From assembly GCA_020080175.1 (NCBI GenBank), contig JAGHQL010000119.1, positions 1 through 64,000 of the forward strand: a stretch of DNA of 64,000 nt, in the 5' to 3' direction. The position numbers were made by a program, and so were the translations under genes. Under the pieces are notes generated by a model that was not told where the DNA came from, ran no database searches, and saw only the letters and a list, made by a program, of their open reading frames with translations. Below, in pieces: positions 31,578 to 42,949 of this stretch. Position 1 is the first letter of the stretch; every line of letters begins with the position of its first letter. The stretch comes from Glutinoglossum americanum (Eukaryota > Ascomycota > Geoglossomycetes > Geoglossales > Geoglossaceae).

Positions 31578-34445
31578 TTAGTCCTCCGTCAAGTCTCCAT
31601 ATTCCCACATTCCTCTCCTGGCTTTCTTCGCTTCCTCCTCCTTGGTCTTCAGAGCTGGAAGTACATCTGTTGCGGCGCGCTCCCAAGCCTTTAATTTCTT
31701 TGGTACCATTGCTAGGCCTTCCGCCAGAATGTCCGCGTTGTAACTCTCTAGTAGACTGCCGGAGACCTTGGGGTCAAATAGCGTGATATATAAGGTGCCG
31801 TCCGGCCCAACCGAGTCTACGTTGGCTACTAGCTGCTTGCTGCTGGTGATTTGGTCGATGAAACTGACCGCATCGGCAAGATAGTCTGCTTGTGTTGGAA
31901 ACTGTAGGAACGATAGAACGGCATCGACAGCCTGGGGTTTCAGCTTTGAGGTGGCGAATTGCGGCTGGTTCAGAGGTCGTAATCGGGACCAAGGCAGCTT
32001 CTCCGAATTCCCGTAGTCGATGTAATTCACTTCGGCTTGTTTGCCTTCGCGGTCAACCCTGAACACCTTCGCTCGGTACCACTCTCCATCTTCGGAGAAC
32101 TTAGCTGCCACGACCTCGCCGGCCTTTGGAGGGCCAGGTAGTGGGGTGCTGTTTGCCTTATTCATATGAAAAGCCTTGAAAGAGCTCATCATCTCTGTTA
32201 AGGAGGCAGTACCCGTTCCGATCTGCTGTAGCTTCAGCTTGGTATTCTCATCAACGTTCGTCACCACAACGTCACGGTAATCCTTCTTTCGGGGTGCGGG
32301 CGTCGCGTCGCTGTTGTTATCACCGGCTTCGTCGGGCTGTCCCCCATTCTGGTCCTCTTCTTTACTCGGGTCCCAGTCATGCCACATGCCTTTGTGCGCT
32401 TCCTTAGCCTTTTTCTCTGCTGCGAAAAGCTCGGTGGAGTTGCCGGATTGCTCTGCCGAATATGCATGCACGCTGGCGAGTCCTTCTTCAACCAATAGCT
32501 TTGCGAAACTCTCACGATTTATATAAAGAGTCCCAATAAAGCCGCCCTTCGAATCTAGATTTTCGACGTCAATCTCAACATCGCGTTGCATGCACCGTCG
32601 AATCGCAAAATCATGTGCCTCTTGGCCGAATGGTTCCCCCTTTTCGCTCGGATTTCTGGCCGATTTTGGAGCGCGGATGCCCGAAAGCACAAAAGTGAGT
32701 TTTGCATTTTCCCGAGGGACAAGGACAGTAAATCGTGACCCTGACTTGACGAAGTCGACAATGGCAGGAACCTTCTTTTGGCGCTGGAGGATCGAAAATT
32801 GAATTTTAGCCTTCTGCACACTCTCAGAGGCATCGACAAATTGCTTGCTGGTAGGAGACTTCTTCGCATACATTCCCTTCTGTTCCTTTTGGGCAACTTC
32901 CTCCGCGGCCAGAAGTTCGTCATAGATGGGTGACCGATCCTCGTCGTCTCTCCTGTGTCGAATGACCGAGGCGTAACCATTCTCAACGAGTAAAAGAGCG
33001 ATATTCTTGTCGTTGAAGACAACTGTTGCCATTTCACGCTCCTCGAAATTTTCCTGGGCTGGCCGTTTGCCATCAATGGTTACTTTGACATGCTTGCCGA
33101 TGAGCTTTTTCCGTAAGAACTCTTTTGCCTCTGCGCCGAATGGTGCTTGCTTGGGATCGGTTGACCTGCGATCACGTGTTAGATATACAAAAGCGGATAA
33201 AAGGGTTCGAATGTTGTTGGCTGCACTTACTTGGGTTGTCTAATGCTGCTCAGGCTTACGCGTTTCTCGACGCCAGCCTTAGTCCGAAGATAAAGCGTGT
33301 CTGCATTCTGCACCCTACTAACAATAGCCTCTGTGTTTCTGGAAGCGCCAGTCCCCTTAGCAACATGTCCCTTGAACTGGCCGAAATTGTTTTCCTTTGC
33401 TTCTTTTTCTGCTTGACGTAATGTGGCCATGCCGGCCCCAAGCATTGTCGAATGAAAATCGGTGCATCTCGCCAGTCCCGCCTTCAGAATGAACTCGGCA
33501 ATGCTTCCGTTAGGGTGTTTCACGATACCGACTAGTTGGTTCTGTTGGCTCACACCAACAATCTCTACCTTTACAGAGCGCTGGAGAAGCCGTGTCTCGA
33601 CAAAATCCTTGGCCTCATCCCCGTACGGCTCTGCAAGCACCTCTTTCCCGTCGGAGGGGTTTGTGCGTCTTGTTGCCGGAGCACGAATGCCAGCTATAAG
33701 GACTATGGTTTGTTGGTGTTGTTTTGGGCTGAGTTGAAGACGAACTGCTAGACGGTCTCCGCTCAAAACTCGCTCGACAATCGCTATACGAAAGCAATTA
33801 GATTCAGCCCGATGTATATCGAGAGACCTTAGTACTACGTACCATCTATACTCTGCCCCTTATATTGCTCGGCGAACGTTTTTGGGTCCGGCAATTCGTT
33901 ATTGACGTCTATAACCCCACCGCTTGGTGCCCACAGCCCCTTGCTACTGGATCTTGCTGAACCTTCTGAAAGCTTGAGCTTCTCAACTTGAGCCGTTGCC
34001 TCCTCAGTGTCGTCCTTTCTACCAGCGTCGTCTCGCACCTTCAACCATCCTTCAGCTACAGCAGCTTCTGGTAGCGTCTGCCCATTCGGGAGGTTGATGG
34101 TACCGTATTCTCGTTTCGAAATCGGACCGGGTACTTGGTAGAGGACTTGGAATTGGACAACCTTGCCAACTGCTAGTCGACGGATGAAGTCTCGAGACTC
34201 GAATGCAAATGGCTGTACGGATCCTCTGATTAGCAATGCCGTGTGCGTACAGTTGGCAAGCAAACGCCGGGAGGGTGCATAAAAGCTGTGACAAGGATAC
34301 ATACCTCTTCACCATCCTTCCTCAATCTTGGAGCTGACACATATGCTAAACTGAGTTGTCTTTCTTGACTCGGATTATTCACCGATGCGAGAATCAAGGT
34401 ATCTCCAGAAAGAACCGACTTGACCTTCGCTTGCGAGATAGGCAT
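31578..34445 (-). CDS. SND1: Tudor-SN (staphylococcal nuclease-like and Tudor domain protein)
   Basis: Four exons (34445-34305, 34212-33843, 33783-33231, 33165-31578) with introns of 92, 59 and 65 bp encode 883 aa. Four tandem staphylococcal-nuclease-like domains fill residues 1-~640, each opening with a V.SGD.L.. strand and a GIRAP or SAPR turn (MPISQAKVKSVLSGDTLIL; IVERVLSGDRLAVRL; IVDFVKSGSRFTVLVP). A Tudor domain lies at ~695-755 (VVAAKFSEDGEWYRAKVFRV, VNYIDYGNSEKL). A split fifth SN domain surrounds it and ends near WERAATDVLPALK. The protein is a conserved RNA-binding factor linked to splicing, RNA decay, stress granules and small-RNA biology. The length and order match the family (~880-910 aa). 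The start gives the usual short N-terminus directly before SN1. Confidence 0.95.
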
Positions 34446-36448
34446 TGTTGTGCAATCTGCGAGGTGCGTCAGCCAGCGGGACTTGAGCTTTGAATTGTTG
34501 TTGTACAACCCAAAGGCGGTGGAGACGGGCAAAAGAGGCCTAGGGGGAGTCTGACACAGTTGTGAGCACGGGGAGAGCTTACGATTTTTGAGCTGGATAT
34601 GTAGCACTAAAAGGCCTCGGTGAGTTAAGTAAGTAGCGGTGGGACGAAATCTTGGGGCGCAATGCGGAGTAAAAGAAAAGTTGAAGTTTGTGTGCAATTT
34701 AGACGAGATACTCAAATAGGACGTTTTCCTCGGGTAGGATTCTCCAACAACCGTATGGACACGATCTAATATAAATTACTACATAACTTGAAGTCCTGCT
34801 TCAGGATCTCTCTACCCTTGGTTGAGCAGCTGCCAGTTGCAACTGAGGAAATTCGTAGGGAGCAGCGTTGTGTATTTATCCCCTTTTCCTTGGGGTTATG
34901 CTCTGAACAGAGAGCCCTAGGGTAGGAGAGGGGTTGGCTAACAAGCTTACTAAGCGATGAGCACCAGCCCGATGAGGGGTTCTTCGGGGAGTGACTGCTC
35001 TTACTTCAAGGATCACGGTCTGTAACTGCATAGCGGGCTAACCGGAGACTCTCGTTTCCAAGAAGCCCCGCGTTTACCGTAATATCAGTTAATTCGGTGG
35101 CATATTAGTTTACGGGTTGACGAAAGAGCTTCTCTAGCACGGGTAACCAACATTTGGGGTCAGTGGATATGGACGCGGGCCTCGTGAATAAAGGAGCCAC
35201 GCCATATTTCCCCATAATGCCCAGCGGAACTCTTGCTTCACAAATTAGACGTGAGGACGGGTGGCTATGCCTAAGATTTTCGTTTTATGGACCTATAATA
35301 AATCCGGGGGAAACCGTTGCTGTCGCCACATCGATATTGCCTGGGGTTCATTAAGGTGGTGATGGTGATTTCCGGACGTTAGGTCCGAGCCCTTAAGGTC
35401 GTGAGGGGGTGAAGGCATATGGGTACAGTTCGCGCGGCGAGGGAAGTACCGCTGAGGGGCTACGTTGTGCCTGGGCAAAGATATATTAACGTGCATTCGC
35501 CCAAATTGGAAACGCTTTAGTAAGCTTATCTGGCACCACCAAGCATGTTTGGACGAAATAAGTCCTGCTAGGATCCATATGGGGGTAGTATCGTACTGGA
35601 GGTGTCGTCGTCATGGCCAATCCTGTCTGCTCCAAGTCAGGATGAGATCTGCGGGCAGCTGAACTTTCGAAAAAGAGCTTGCGGCGCAGAGTGGTTTTGA
35701 CGTGAATAGAGGACAAGCCAGCGATGCGAGCTGGTTCGATAGGAATGCCCTCGAAGGCCCGGAGGTTATTTAAATAAAGTGTTCCAGAAGGAAGCGGCAC
35801 GCCCGCCTTACCTGATCCAGCACCGCGGCACGGGTCGATTGATTCGACCAGCCAACGTTTTCTAAGGCGGGACTTTTTGCCTGGCTCGATTAAACGTGAT
35901 ACGTGATCGATAAACTCGTCGGTAGTAGCGATCGGGCCCTCTGCCCGCCGGAAGCGCAACAAAAGTCCATGCAATAACGTGTTACGGCATCACACAATCA
36001 CCTCGTCGCTATCATCGCCGTCTACGTCGTTGGCGTAGTAGAGAACAGACATTTGTTCATCCGCAAACGTATCAACAAATCCCGGTGTTAAGGAGCGACT
36101 TGCACTATTGCAATAAGCGAGCCTGATCTCTGATCTCGCTGGACTACAAGGCGCCGCACCGCTGCGGAGTGCAACTTGGATGCGACTTGTGCCTGTCGTT
36201 CATAGTGCTTGTGCTACTCCAGTTCAGCTCTTGAGTGTAGATGCGCATTACCGCAGCTAGTTGATCCATGGGTCGCGCTCACGAGAGTTGTTTGGTTCCA
36301 ATCTGCCGTCGCGGCGCATTCGAAACACGACCTCTTTGAGGTTGTCAAACCTGTCCATCTGTCTCCGACCGTTGCTGCATAATAGCACATTCGATCAGCA
36401 AACAAGATTCCTATACTCGTCCTGGATCAAGGACTCGAGGCACCGGCC
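34446..36448. promoter_or_regulatory. Two-kilobase divergent intergenic region
   Basis: The spacer lies between the divergent Tudor-SN and RhoGEF genes. A minus-strand frame at 35486-35974 is open for 162 codons (LLLRFRRAEGPIATTDEF near its start). It begins at a TTG, has a stop just upstream, and shows no domain I know. It could be an exon of a decayed gene or chance. Nothing else in the region looks coding. Confidence 0.45.
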
Positions 36449-39400
36449 ATGGCGCATCACCAAAATGACCAAACTTATTTTGGGTATAACCATCCCCAGC
36501 AGCCGTCACAGCAACAACAATACGGCAACCAACTGAGTTCGGCTGGTCAGAGCCAACTGCATCGGGTACCGAGTTTTGACAGCGGGGACGACGCAACTTT
36601 CTTCGATGGCACGAATGGCAGGGACAGCAACGATCCCAGCCCTGGGAATGGTGGAACCCGAGTGAATGGAGGCTACAGCACCGGTGGCGTTCCTAGGAGG
36701 CAGACAGACGAGCTATTCATGGGAGGACCAAGCGGTTATCAACCAACCCAGCCCAATCGAACATCATCGTATGGTCCGGGAGTTCCTGGATATCAGCAAC
36801 AGTATCAAGCTCAGCCGTCGCATCAAACTGCTCAGACATATAACCCCCAACAATTTCCTCGCACGCAGTCACAGTACGACCCTCGAGCCTACTCCGCCGT
36901 CAATGCTGGCCATGGAACTTCTCATCCGCCTTACAACCCGGCCGCTTATCATAACACAGGCGTGGCACGCCATACGAGTTATTCGGGTCCGCCGAGCGGT
37001 TACTCTCCTGGCATCTATGGGTCCACTGCACCTTACGCATCTCCCCCACTTGGCTCGCATCTTCCCTCAACCCCCCCGCTCTCGCAAGGCCAGCAACAAC
37101 AATACTTTACCCGAACGCAATCACAGTATACTCGGCCAACTTCACAGCACATATCATACATGCCGCAGACACATGGCCCATTTTCCCCTGGACCCCCTCA
37201 GCATCCAGGTTCGGCGCTGCCGCCTAGCCGACCCAATGCGTATACGCCTCCCGCACCCCCCCCTCCCCCATTTCCGCCTCATAGCGGGACATTCCTTTCT
37301 GATGATTTTCGGGACGCCATGGGCCCCGCTCAGCCCACACACGCGCAGGCCTCGCAGTCCTCGCAACCGATCCCGATGCCTGCCAGTCAACAACTCCCAT
37401 CACTTCCAACCCCCGAAAGCCCCATCCTTCAAACCATGACGCGCTATAGTTCTACCTCATCACATGGAGAGCCGGCAGTGAATCCACTCCCGCCGCATCC
37501 AATACATTCGCCGAATCGAACGAGTAACGCTAGTGACCATCTCCGAGGGCGGCCACTCCCTGGCCGGCCAGTGGATGAGAGCGACGAAGAGTATATTAGT
37601 GGTCTAATCGGAAACGGTAGCCACACGGGGTCGGCGGATGACTTGGCCCGGGAAAGTATATGGAAGGAGGTGGAGGCTGCCATTGATAGCATAGGCCCGG
37701 GTGCCCCTTCCGCCCGACCAAGTATACGAACGGAAGCGTCCCACCACTCCCCTATTGATGAGGGGAGCGAACCGGCTCCGCTATTCTCCGACGGCCGTGG
37801 GCATGGCCCCGGTGCACAGAATAATGCTACTAACGGGCATCTGAGCGCTACAGGAACAGGAAGCTACGTTAATTATGGTGCCTACAGCGATGAAAGTGAC
37901 GCTGAAGCAGCGGCTGGCCTCGAGGCTATGCGCATGGCAGAGGAACAGGATGCCGCCGATAACGCACGGAGACAAAGCGGGGAGTCGGCCTCAACTGCGA
38001 CGTATGGCCAGAGCTTGCGGGTGCCTCAACGAACCGGGGAGGAGCCGAGTAGTGATAGTGATTATGGCAATGTGGACATGGGTCTCTATGGGGGCGGCTA
38101 TGGGGCCAGCATATCTTACGGTGACGATAGTTATGCCATCCCTGGCGCGCAATGGCATTCAAGCGAGATGGAAGACCAGAGTCGACCGCTTCCAACACCT
38201 GGATCAATACGTCGAGCACCAGGTGTACCCGCTAGCGCTCATATGGATGGCGATAGCATCCCATATGACTACCCGATACCTGACCAAGATACTATTCATC
38301 CGTTCCCATCTTTCAGCAGCAATGCCAGGGTTGATACTTTCGGAACCGGCGGCCTATCGGAACCTAGTCCGCATAGACGAAGGTTGAGCTTTGATGAGGG
38401 CGACGAGACTCCTTGGGATTCTCAGGCCTCACGTCAGAGATCTGGCAGTCAAAGCCCGCAGAAAAACCGTGACGCTGAAGAGTTTCCGGAGCTCTTTTAT
38501 CATCCCGCTACTAGTTCTATGGGCACCCAACGACCACTTCCTTCGGTACCGCAAGCTTCAGCCAATCAGGTGCCACAGCTAATGGCGGCGGGGACCTACC
38601 AGGGCAATGCACAATATCAGCTGCCATACTCCCTCCCAAGTCAGGTCGCCCGCAATGCATACCCGTCAAACTTGGATTCCCCCGCCAACAGGGCACTGCT
38701 CGGCCCCTCCCCACAGGTACCGAGGTCTTCTTCGCTATCGAATCATAGCAGTTCCCCTCAGGCTATCCCCCCAGTACGCTCGAAGACAGATGCTGAAGAA
38801 CGCAAGCTCAAGATGTTGAAACAGCAGACTGGTATGCGATCAGGAGGACCTGGTTCAGAAACTGGGTACGATTCCCCGACCATTCCCCCGAGCGCTATAA
38901 CGCTCGACCTGCCAGCAATACCACAAGGTAAACGGAAACGGTTTACCCCCGCCAAGCTTTCGACCGCCGATTTCGAGCTATGCGATGAGCCTTGGGCTCT
39001 GAGTTCTATTGCACGGTGGATCAAAGTCATGAGTGAAGGTGAAACGGATTTGAAGATAAAAGTCATCGTCGATGGGATCGTAGCACTTTTCACGCACAAA
39101 GTGCCTACCATGAATACAGCAGATGCCGAAACTCTAGGAGAGCGTGTCGTCAAAGATATGCTGGAAGCTGGTGTGTTGGTTGAGGAAGAAGAGTGGGTCA
39201 AGCTCAGGGACATTGGGATGTCGGGAGTCATCTGGCAACTCACTGGCCTTGGATGCTACGCACCGCGGCTGCACTCTACTGAAATGCTTGGGAGATGCTA
39301 CTCCCATCATTGCTCTCGGACATTGAAGAGGATCAGCATAATAGTGAGCGAGCCACAGCGGACGCAAGAAGATTGGGCGACATTTTATAAAGTCAAAAAG

Positions 39401-42030
39401 GAAGACATTGAAGGAATCAACAAAAAAGAAATCCACCGGCAGAACATCCTACACGAAATCGTTCAGAGCGAAGAAACTTATCTGGGAAATCTGCACATCT
39501 TGATGGTTCTCTATAGGGATCAGCTCCGCAGTTGGCAACCACCCATCATCAACCCCAAACGGATGGACACGTTTATTAAGGAGGTATTTGGTAAGGCTGA
39601 AGCCGTCAAAAAGGTCAACGAGGATTTCCTGTTGGCGCAGCTGAAGTATCGTCAACAAGAGCAAGGGCCATGGATAGTCGGCTTTAGCGACATTTTCCGG
39701 GAGTGGATCAGAAAGGCCAAGAAAGCATACATTGAGTATGCAGCGTCCTTTCCGACTGCAACCATGATGGTTCGAAAAGAAGCTGAAAAGAATATTCTCT
39801 TCCGACAATTCTTGGACCAGGCCCGAGAGAACGAGCTGTCTAGGAGGCTAGACTGGAACACATACCTGAAGGCTCCAATTACTAGACTTCAGCACTACAG
39901 TTTACTCTTGTTCACGGTTTACAAGGATATGCTTCAGGAAACTGAGGAGAAGACGAACCTCAATACTGCCATCGAAGAGATAAAGACAGTAACGCACGAT
40001 TGCGATGCGAGAGTAGATGAAGTCACGAAGAAGGTTGCATTGATCGAGCTTGGCTCTAAATTAGCGCTCCGGCCGGGTATGGAGGGTGTGGAGCTCAATC
40101 TCCAGCACCTTGGACGTGAACTTATCTTTAGAGGTGACCTGCAGCGGACTGGCGGCAATCGCTTCACTTGGCTAGAGACGCACGCGATCTTATTCGACCA
40201 TTACCTTGTCTTGGCCAAGCCCATCCAACAACGAGATAGTGGTGGAGGTTCGAAACACGAGGCATATGATGTCTCCAAAGTTGTGAGTTGGGTAGCAGTC
40301 GTGACCGGAGATCAATCGCTAATTTAGTTTCACAGCCGATACCTATGGATTTGCTAGTGCTAGAAAGCACAAACGACGACCCGGTCGTCAAGTCTGCTGT
40401 CAGGGGCCTAGGAACAGCGAGGGCCGCACCAACCGCCACAAGCCAGTCACAAGGCGTACCAGGCGGCGGTATTAGCCATACCCCAACAAGTACATCAATA
40501 TCATCCGTTAGCACCGTAGGTTCTAGTAGGACCATGGTCGCTAATACAGTTATCGACGGCCCGAAGGACGAGAAGATCATGTATCCGTTTCGCATTAAGC
40601 ATCTCGGAAAATCAGAGGTTTACACCCTATATGCATTGACGGCCCAGAACAGACAGGATTGGTGCGATAAGATCTTGGAGGCAAAGACCAAGCATGCCAC
40701 ATCACTCTTCAGGCAGAATGCCGAGCCTTTCCGTCTCCGCGTAATGGCCGATACTGCTTTTGGCTCTGAAAACCACGCCTCTGGCACGAAAAGCATCCTC
40801 ATCAAGGGTACTCCACTGGATCGCTCAATCCAAGAAGTTGAGAAGATGTTTGAGAACTCAGGGTCTCGACCAGGCATCGTGTGCAGAGCTACTGTCAACT
40901 GTGCCACGGCCTTCCATCAGCCCTATGGCAGACAGATGGTAGCTATAGGGACCGATTACGGGGTCTACGTCTCTGACATAAAGAATCCGAGGGGTTGGAC
41001 AAGGGTAAGCTCAAGTGGTGTTATAGTTCCTCTAAAGTATTGTCCCGCTCACGTCAGAAACAGGCAATCCAAGCCTCAAAGGTAACACAGCTTGCCGTCC
41101 TCGAAGAGTTTAGTCTCTTTTTGGTGCTTTCCGATAAGGCTCTAAGCGCGTACCACCTTGACGTGGTTTGTCCAGTCAGTGGAGTTCCCCAACCAAACGA
41201 CTCATCGCGGAGAGCCCCCCAGAAGTTGTCAGGCACGAGAGACGTCGGATTCTTTGCAACGGGTAGGATGAAGGACCGGGCACTGGTGTTCTACAAGAAG
41301 CGGGATGGGATCTCGTCAACATTCAAGGCATGTCTCAAAGGCGCTCAGTCAATAATTACTATTCAGCCGGGGAGGTTATCGTCTAACCAATCATGTTCAA
41401 TAGGTTCTCGAACCCGTCTTCCAAAAAGCCACAGAAAAGAGGTCCCGTTTCTCTCGCAAGGGAAACACTGAATTCTTCCGCGAATATGATGAATTTTACA
41501 TCCCAACGGAATGCTTTGGCATCAATCTCTTTCAGTCCTCCCTCGCCATCTCTACAGCCCGAGGCTTTGAAGTTCTAACTCTCGACAAGAAACAGCCATG
41601 GAGCGTCCCAGACCTCAAGCAGCCGCATGTCGTGACAATCTCAGGCCGCCTTGGCGGCCAGAAACCGCTCGGCATGTTCCGTCTCAGTGATACAGAATTC
41701 CTGCTCTGCTATGAGGAGTGTGCTGTATACGTTAACAAGCATGGCGATGTTTCGCGGTCCGTTATCATGGAATTTGTGGGTAAGGCGAAGAGCGCAGCGA
41801 TGTATGGTCCTTATATTATCCTGTTCGACTCAGATTTTGTTGAGGTGCGGAACGCGCAAAACGGACGCCTGCGGCAAGTCATCTCAGGCAAGGACGTACG
41901 CTGCCTAGATGACGCGCAGAGTGGGGTCTCAGCTATGGCGAGGACTGTAAAGGTGGCGCTCCAGCATCCGGAGAGTGATGGTAGGCAGATTGTTGTGGAG
42001 TTATTACTCAATGAGGGCCAAATGGATTGA
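36449..42030 (+). CDS. ROM2: Rho1 guanine nucleotide exchange factor (Rom1/Rom2 type)
   Basis: Four exons (36449-40282, 40336-41004, 41064-41327, 41404-42030) encode about 1,797 aa. Residues 1-~825 are Gln/Pro/Ser-rich and disordered, with YxxP-like repeats and acidic patches. A DEP domain follows (~830-960: SIARWIKVMSEGETDLKIKV, LGCYAPRLH). The RhoGEF/DH domain is at ~995-1190 (RQNILHEIVQSEETYLGNL, YLKAPITRLQHYSLLL). A PH domain starts near 1223 (ELIFRGDLQRTGGNRF) and is interrupted by a low-complexity loop. A citron-homology domain fills the C-terminus (VAIGTDYGVYVSD, DLKQPHVVTISGRLGG). Orthologues activate Rho1 at the cortex in cell-wall-integrity signalling. Introns 1 and 2 are 53 and 59 bp with GT-AG ends. 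Intron 3 (41328-41403) uses a GC donor. The protein is longer than yeast Rom2 (1,356 aa) because of the N-terminal tail. Confidence 0.95.
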
Positions 42031-42949
42031 TATCAGGTTTCGTTGGACGGGGAGGGAATCTGCCTTGTTTTACTTTATTTTGGCCTCCTGGATTCTTTCT
42101 TAGTACATTTTTTTCCTCCCCCCTCATGCACCTTTGTCTATTCCTTCCCCTCTCACGTGTCGTTGTCACTCGAGCTCCTCTTGACCGGCCAATGTCTTTG
42201 GTTATGGGGTGGAGTGTAGGGTTGGAGCGCATAGATATGAGATTTCTAATTAACGAGACTCCGGAAAAGGAAATGAAAGAAACAGGATCTGTGTCTTTTC
42301 AAGTATTCTCCTGGGAATCGGTCTCTGCGTCTTGAGTGAATTTTTTTGTTCGGGTTCAAGAGGCATTTCAGGGCTTAATTTCTCGGTCGTCGAACGCAGC
42401 TACTCTCGAGCCCTTTTAACTTAGAAGGTGCGTAGATTGCAATATTGTTCATGTAGTAAACCTTTTTCCGAATGGAAATATTGCCAAGAGAAGTCATGTG
42501 ATTCGCCACAGCTTACCATAGTAGACTCGAAGTTCTTCTACCCGCCATCATCCCCCCTTACCGACCTTCCTTCTCTCTTCGTTTTCCTATCGACGGTGCG
42601 CGCAACAAAGAAAGAGTTGGAAGGGGACCTGGTAGTCAAACTGCGACACCTGTCTGCGTCGCGCGCGATTCTTCCCATCAGCTCGATATTGCATCTGGTG
42701 ACCTTCTGGTTGAGCACCTCCACCCTTGTTGAGCCGCATTTGATACCTCGCCTCTTCACTCCTTCTGGCCCCGTTCCATCCGTAGAATCCATTTTGCTCT
42801 CAGATCCAGCTCCCTTGCTGAGATGCGCCGTTCGCCTCTTCGGTGAATCGCGTTATTTTCTTTTTGTCGTCGCGTTACTCACATCTAGGTAACACCGTTC
42901 TACTTTCCCAACTCAACACGCGAAGTTGGAGTCTACCTGGGTAGCAACA
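42031..42949. other. Spacer between RhoGEF and Red1-like genes
   Basis: This 919-bp stretch lies between two plus-strand genes and holds the RhoGEF 3' UTR and the promoter and leader of the next gene. The 154-codon frame at 42428-42892 has no recognisable motif and is not treated as a gene. Confidence 0.5.

Noticed and set aside
42428-42892. 154-codon frame before the Red1-like gene
   Set aside because: It lies in the likely leader, does not join the next exon in frame and has no motif.
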